Shown here: positions 59,401 to 64,000 of the stretch, piece by piece
Layout of the letters: each line of letters begins with the position of its first letter
How positions within the stretch are numbered: position 1 is the stretch's first letter
From: Neopestalotiopsis rosae
Lineage: Eukaryota; Ascomycota; Sordariomycetes; Amphisphaeriales; Sporocadaceae
Reading direction: 5' to 3'
DNA length: 64,000 nucleotides
NCBI GenBank assembly: GCA_023078685.1
Contig: JALGAS010000001.1
Location: 1,426,001-1,490,000, forward strand
Notes under the pieces: model-generated
Told to the model about the DNA's origin: nothing
The model's input: the letters and a program-made list of their open reading frames with translations, nothing else
Database searches by the model: none
Program-made: the position numbers and the translations under genes

Positions 59401-59687
59401 CGGTTAGCATTTCTAGCAAGAGCAACTCCGCCTCATCGGAGAATAATATGGCGCCTTTCACTATGAACGTGAAGTTCGCCGTGGCCAATAGAAGCGAACC
59501 ATTTGCAATCCGACTGTGCGAAGACAATGACCAGGGATGTCATATCAGTGGTTCTCCATTCACACTTGAAAAATTGTTCACGCAACAAGATCTTGAGGCA
59601 TACTTTGGAAGTCCAAACCACAAGAAGAGGAGCAATACAAGCGAGCAAGAAAACCGTGGGAAAAAACGCCGGCGTACGGAAGCTTGA
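56444..59687 (+). CDS. RING-type zinc finger plus patatin-like phospholipase
   Basis: Five exons, 56444-57479, 57530-58453, 58565-58619, 58681-58707 and 58781-59687, give 982 residues; introns are 50, 111, 61 and 73 nt. Residues 1-345 form a region with a core VVCIFVNDIGGLNHLASRLR and LRLFLIFDE, similar in style to the degenerate NTPase-like N-termini of fungal patatin proteins. A RING-like Cys/His cluster spans about 429-475 (CLCCLRRRPQYCLPCSHSLC then CPLC). The patatin domain follows: GGGTRG near 499, nucleophile Ser535 in GTSSG, the conserved VRCSTAAP segment, and Asp696 in DGG, completing the Ser-Asp dyad. The TAAP motif is encoded by a 27-nt exon. The C-terminus ends in a basic KKRRRTEA tail that could be a nuclear signal. 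It likely hydrolyses acyl chains of phospholipids. Some fungal patatin proteins act in cell-death responses; that role here is speculation. Confidence 0.85.
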
Positions 59688-59689
59688 GG

Positions 59690-61363
59690 AGTTCCAGAAT
59701 CTGGTTGTTTGATATGCTGTCCCGCGTATACTGTTTGGTTTGCTTGGACTTTGCCTGTTCTCATCACCTTTTTTCTTCATTTTCTTTTTTTTTTCTTTTT
59801 GTGACGTTTCCGCTCCTTCCCAACAGCCATTCCTATTTGAATTTGGTCAATCGCTTCGTTTGCAGATCGTTTGATTTGCTCATCCTTCCCTGTTCTCTAT
59901 TCTTCATACGTGGCTAGAGTTTACTCGCCAAGGACCCAATAGCATTAATTTGACAAACACCCCATGTAGCTAGTTTTGCAGTCCTGTTCCTAGTAATGTA
60001 TCCATTCACCTTATTTATACCTTGGAAGGGAACCATGCATACTTTCTCAAGGGAGTGGACCATGTGCATCGCCATACCTATCTGGTGTGGCAAATTGCTA
60101 GTCCCGGCCCAAACGAAAGCGATGCAACATCGTAGCGGAATACCCGCCGCGTTGGCCGGATTATGGATCGTAATGCAGAACATGTAAACATGCTAGTCCC
60201 TGCTTATCGATATTGGGACATGCCAGGCGTTCGAGGTATTCCAGCATATTTATTCCAGGCCAGGTTCTGAGGCACTGCTCAATAGTTTCCATAGATGCGG
60301 GGACACTCTTCTGTAATGAGTTACAATATCCTTTTGTAACAGAGTACTCTCTATGGTGGAACACTATTCTATGCTATAGATACTATCTACTCGCAGTGAA
60401 GGATAAGCAGGACCTTGCCCTCCATGGGAGCCTCAAACAGGTGCCCCATAAGAAGTTCTTTAAACGATTGCTTTGAACCCGCGGCTTCTATGTTTTTGGT
60501 GTTCTGACAGTGACTTGACTACTCTTCCGTACAGACGTTCCTTCATTTGCGTGGACACTGGGAATAGTCTTTTAGAGAACAAGCCAGAGATGTATGTGGA
60601 GCACATAGGCACAAGCGGAATCTGACCATTGAGAGAAGGCTCGACAGTGAAGTCGTCACGAACTGACATTTTCCCTTACCCGTTGTGTATTCTATGCGAC
60701 AATCGCACAAGTTACGCAGAGCCGACAAAACTGTCGATGTTTTTGTCAACCGTACTTTCGTCCAAACCGAGAAAGACCGACGCGAATGAGACGACCAAAC
60801 GTAAGTTAAGGGAATGAAGCTAGAATTATCTCATCACATTAATGGGAATCAATATTTCGCTACCATCCAGTTGCTACGATTGAGCCCCGAGCTGCCTTAT
60901 AGCAGCCGCCGTATTCATATTTGAACAATCGCAAACCCTTCTCTTTTGTCAGCTGCCAGCTCGCATCATGGCCGGAATTGCCTTTCTTATCACAGCAGTA
61001 TGCGATGAGTGTGTGAATTCTCCGTTTTTTGGCGATACGCATAATTTGATAGTAAGAAGTCCGCGATAAATGGAAAGAAATGTCGTGCTTGGGGACTTCC
61101 TTCCTTGCAATAGAATTATGTGGCCTCGAAGGGAGTCCTGTGTGGACGTGAGTCCACGGCATTTCTCAATAAGTTACCGAAGCCAGCATGGATTTCCCTG
61201 ATTTCTGTCAGTATAGCTCAACAGTGATTCCCATCAGGAACAGACGTGTAAAAATGAGAGACTCACCTGAGCCCATACTGCCATTCATACACAGAACTGG
61301 ATGAGTCGGTGCAGGCCCAATACTCAACAATGTCTTACTGCCAGTGGCTAAGGTTATTGGCGG

Positions 61364-61365
<2 letters not shown>
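59690..61365. other. Gene-free region
   Basis: No gene could be supported. Minus-strand frames between about 60480 and 60800 read smoothly in short pieces but do not join. A few CTTCTGT-type motif units lie at 60300-60375. Confidence 0.35.
60300..60375 (+). repeat. Short cluster of the ACTCTTCTGTG motif family
   Basis: Three to four diverged units (GACACTCTTCTGTAATG, GAACACTATTCTATG) are visible. It is the weakest of the clusters in the window. Confidence 0.5.

Positions 61366-61426
<61 letters not shown>
61366..61426 (+). repeat. Compound (TC)n(GT)n microsatellite
   Basis: About 45 bases of TC repeats switch directly to eight GT repeats. The GT end coincides with the outer edge of the inverted IFI-like duplication, where copy 1 has only GTGTGTAACT. 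Confidence 0.96.
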
Positions 61427-62440
61427 AACTAAGCAGCTAGCTCTATTGGGGCATCTCAAGTCGTACAGCATGCGGGAAACCAGCCAGAAGTGCGGGGTCT
61501 CATTTTGGCGCGTAATCGCAGACAAGACTTCGCCTTCTTCATTTCGTTCGGCGCATTATATTACTCTTTCCAATAACAATAAAAACGACGACAAAACGAC
61601 ATAATACCGCCGCGTACAGACGAGCCAAAAGAAACCCACGAGAATAATCTAAGAAAAACCTGCAAATCAGAAATGGCTGACCGTGCAATCTCTCAGCTGT
61701 TGGGGCAAAGCTACAATCAAATCAGAACCTCAATTCCCAACGTCAACTGGGACCAGCTCGGTAAGGACACCATCGGCGCCACCATAGCAGCGAGCCAAGG
61801 CCTTGAAAACGCTCTGGGACACGCCCAGACTGCAGTCATCAACGTCGAATGGGGCAAGCTTGGTAAGGACGCAGCGACTGCCGCCGCGGCAGTGGGAGAA
61901 GAACTTGGAAAACCCTTCCAGCATGTCGAGACAGCAGCCAGGGAGACTGACTGGGCTGAAGTTGGGCGCGATATTTCTGCGGCTGTCAGGAACAACCCAA
62001 AGACTGTATTGATTCCTGTCGGCGTTGTGGGTGGTGCTGTTACGGGTGCTTTGCTTATGGGACCCGTCTTAGGCGCCGTAGGCTTCAGCAGCATTGGTCC
62101 AGTGGCTGGTAAGAGAGTGTTACTTCCCACATCAGACATGAGCTGATCTGTGATACTTGTTAAGGATCGATGGCGGCAGGTATGCAGTCGGCTGGTACGG
62201 CTGGGGCGTTGTTCAGCACGTTTCAGAGTGCAGCCATGGGAGGCTACGGAGTAGGAGGTGTTATGGCTGCCTTCACTGGTGCTGGAGCTGCAGCCGGTGC
62301 AGCCGTGGCTGTTGAAACAAGTAATCTGGATGATCCCAGGCCTGCAGATCAGGACAAGGCTGCAGATAAAGACGAAACCCCGAAAGCCGAGTAGATCGAC
62401 TTAACCGAGTTGGGTTGTTACGACAGATGACGTTGTATTC
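61422..62440 (+). repeat. Inverted duplication, arm 2 (IFI-like gene plus promoter)
   Basis: This matches 24630-25627 in inverted orientation over the promoter, both exons, the intron and a short 3' flank. The upstream part differs by a small block near 61503-61525. Confidence 0.9.
61673..62394 (+). CDS. IFI6/IFI27-like protein, copy 2
   Basis: Two exons, 61673-62108 and 62165-62394, give 221 residues with the same 56-nt intron position as copy 1. Relative to copy 1 there are scattered substitutions such as Pro/Ala/Asn changes in the hydrophilic part and FLMGPV versus LLMGPV. A few Ala/Gly codons are missing after AAAGAA. The stop follows DETPKAE; the 28 bases from GAGTAGATCG onward that contain this stop are absent from copy 1. 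The Gly/Ala-rich 6-16 type membrane segments are intact. Both copies keep open frames, so both may be expressed. Confidence 0.8.
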
Positions 62441-62599
62441 GTTTTCTACTTCACACTACGTCCCAACGTTCAGTAGGTTAGCACTCTAAAGTGATTGGAA
62501 TTTGTGCTATACTCTCAATTTCATACCGCTCAAATCAGGTTCATTCATGGCTCAGATGCGCAGGATATGCAATATGCGACGGTAAGCATACTTATTATA

Positions 62600-62675
62600 C
62601 TGTTCTATGTTGGTTACTGTTCTGTGTTGGGACATTCTTCCATGCCTTGGATACTCCTCTGTGGTGGGATACACT
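62600..62675 (+). repeat. Cluster of the CTCTTCTGTG family, copied from 41 kb
   Basis: The segment including GGTTACTGTTCTGTGTTGGG and CTTCCATGCCTTGGAT is nearly identical to 40980-41045. Confidence 0.85.
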
Positions 62676-62964
62676 AAATATGCATCAATCAACGTCTTGT
62701 TCCATTTTGAATCTCACTTCAAACTATTACTTTAGAAGTGGTATCATCACCCTATGCCTGCTGAATGCGCCCGCTCTTCTTCCTACAGTACATGAGTATC
62801 TTCGCACGTAGAGTAATCCAGATATAACATAACAGAAGGGGAACCCGTCGGTTACTGTACCGTGTCGACTTCTCACATCCGCCGCACCACCCTCTCCCCC
62901 CCCCTCTTTTTTTTTTGTTCCTTTTCAATTCTTCTCTTTGAATACATGCAAAAGTAGTGGAGCA

Positions 62965-63382
62965 ATTCCTGAGAACAAGGCCCACATCACCAGTGAGTTG
63001 ATATCCTCAGCAAAGGGATTACGCTTTGGTAGCGAATCACCAGGACGGGAGTCTAGGCACTCTCCCGGGCCCTCTGCATCCTCTGTTTATTCAACTTAAT
63101 TGTCCTCGAAAGTTTATTCTCTTCGTTTCTTCCCCTTTCTCCTCTCGGCATGTGTCATATGCGTGTCTGATCTTGTTAAGGTGAAGGAGATGGGCGGAGG
63201 ATCGTGTAGTGGTGCAGCGGATGTAGTAAATAAGGAGAGCATTTTGCGAACTACGAACGCGAGGAAATAATTTGGTCGAGACAGATTCAATTCGGGCTCT
63301 TCATAATTGATAGGAAAGCTTCATACACATAACAGCTGCGGAAGTTTGCAAGTTTTGGAAGTATCTTGCCTTCGCGCGAAGA
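62965..63382 (+). pseudogene. Duplicated tail of the DUF3723 gene and its 3' flank
   Basis: The first 135 bases correspond to the last 45 codons of the gene at 17537-19425, with a few changes, followed by the same 3' flank. No upstream part of the gene is present, so it cannot encode the protein. It is in the same orientation as the donor. Confidence 0.9.
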
Positions 63383-63564
63383 TGTGTCTGCGTCATCGTC
63401 AACTGTTCCCTTACGATACGGAACGGCTTTTGCCTAATGTAATTTGGATGTGCAGCATACGTTCGCCTTTTTCTGCAGCGTGGGTCATTACAAGGTTGGT
63501 CTCCTGTTGGCTCCAAAGAGATGTGAACACTCTTTAGTCTCCTTCAGACAGCCATCGACACTCT

Positions 63565-63705
63565 CAGAAGTGTATCCCACCACAGAAGTATATCCCACCA
63601 CAGAAGTATATCCCACCACAGAAGGAAATCCCACCACAGACGTATATCCCACCACAGCAGTGTATCTCACCACAGAAGTGTATCTACCACAGAAGAGTAG
63701 CCTAG
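63565..63705 (-). repeat. 18-bp tandem array
   Basis: About seven copies of CCCACCACAGAAGTATAT-type units with substitutions lie in a row. Read on the minus strand, the core is GGATATACTTCTGTGGTGG, related to the dispersed motif. The open frames are repeat artefacts. Confidence 0.92.
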
Positions 63706-63709
63706 ATAA

Positions 63710-63895
63710 ACAGGACAGAATACTACGTCGAAATTGTGCCACTCTGAAATGATCATTACGTTCTATTTAATCGTCGTGTTTCCGAAGGGTGTCCGCTCTA
63801 GACTGTTAGAGGTGGAGTAGTTGTTGTCGAGATACACTTCTGTGTTAGGATACTCTTCTGTGTTGGATGCTCTTCTGTGCTGGGATACTCTTCTA
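63710..63895 (-). repeat. End of the long dispersed repeat, partial copy
   Basis: CTACGTCGAAATTGTGCCAC, TAATCGTCGTGTTTCCGAAG and GAGTAGTTGTTGTCGAGATA match, in inverted order, parts of 40400-40510. Motif units CTCTTCTGTG follow from 63830 to 63895. Confidence 0.75.
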
Positions 63896-64000
63896 CGATG
63901 GCTCTACAAAATCAATGGGCTAACGATGGAAGAGGTTGCCGATACCATGGCCAAGCTTCACAACTTCGAAGCCTCGTGCGTGATTCAATGCTATAAGTGT
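63896..64000 (+). CDS. Clr5-like domain, partial at right edge
   Basis: The last 35 codons read RWLYKINGLTMEEVADTMAK then LHNFEASCVIQCYKC. This fits the fungal Clr5 domain pattern (LY-x-L-x-EV-x-M-x-H-x-F-x-AS-x-YK). No start codon is seen; the frame runs upstream directly into the CTCTTCTGTG repeats, so the N-terminus seems replaced or displaced by repeat DNA. The rest lies beyond the window. Confidence 0.5.

Overview
The window looks like nuclear DNA of a filamentous ascomycete (Pezizomycotina). The reasons are short spliceosomal introns (48-115 nt) with GTRNGT-type donors and CTRAY-like branch points, a highly reducing iterative polyketide synthase, a Zn2Cys6 regulator, fungal-only families (DUF3723, 2EXR, a Clr5-like start) and a Tad-type LINE tail. 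No database search was possible. Family names rest on motifs read from the translated sequence, and exon boundaries on splice motifs and reading phase.

Layout. 0.9-11 kb: a two-gene biosynthetic block on the + strand, an alpha/beta hydrolase (thiohydrolase or acyl-transfer type) followed by a 2,394-aa HR-PKS (KS-AT-DH-ER-KR-ACP, no recognisable C-methyltransferase). 11-17.5 kb: gene-free and repeat-rich, with a fold-back element, 10-, 17-, 18- and 21-bp tandem arrays and one copy of a long dispersed repeat. 17.5-19.4 kb: a DUF3723 gene. 20.9-24.6 kb: relics of two kinase-like genes and of a QDE-1-type RNA-dependent RNA polymerase. 24.6-26.3 kb: an IFI6/IFI27-like gene and a small two-exon gene. 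27-30 kb: palindromic repeats. 30.3-34.8 kb: a four-exon protein with two RRM domains, a possible membrane protein and a Zn2Cys6 transcription factor. 34.8-44.5 kb: long repeats, the LINE fragment and two broken genes. 44.5-47.4 kb: two unrecognised minus-strand genes, the first frameshifted in a G/C homopolymer. 47.6-50.4 kb: more palindromic and fold-back repeats. 52.3-59.7 kb: a 2EXR-like gene, two unrecognised minus-strand genes and a five-exon RING plus patatin-like phospholipase gene. 61.4-64 kb: a mosaic of segments copied from elsewhere in the window (inverted IFI-like gene, tail of the DUF3723 gene, CTCTTCTGTG arrays), ending in a Clr5-like coding start that runs off the edge.

How it fits together. 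The only clear functional pairing is the hydrolase with the HR-PKS; no P450, oxidoreductase or transporter for that pathway is visible to the right, so the rest of any cluster would lie left of the window. The Zn2Cys6 factor is 24 kb away and its link to the PKS is not supported. The remainder resembles an accessory or subtelomere-like compartment: gene-poor, full of related non-coding repeats, local duplications and decayed genes of families often seen in fungal RNA silencing and cell-death systems (RdRP, kinase, patatin).

The most unusual features are a dispersed minisatellite family that keeps the core ACTCTTCTGTG while changing its period, a family of near-perfect 23-bp palindromes, and a 27-nt microexon that carries the conserved TAAP-type motif of the patatin protein.
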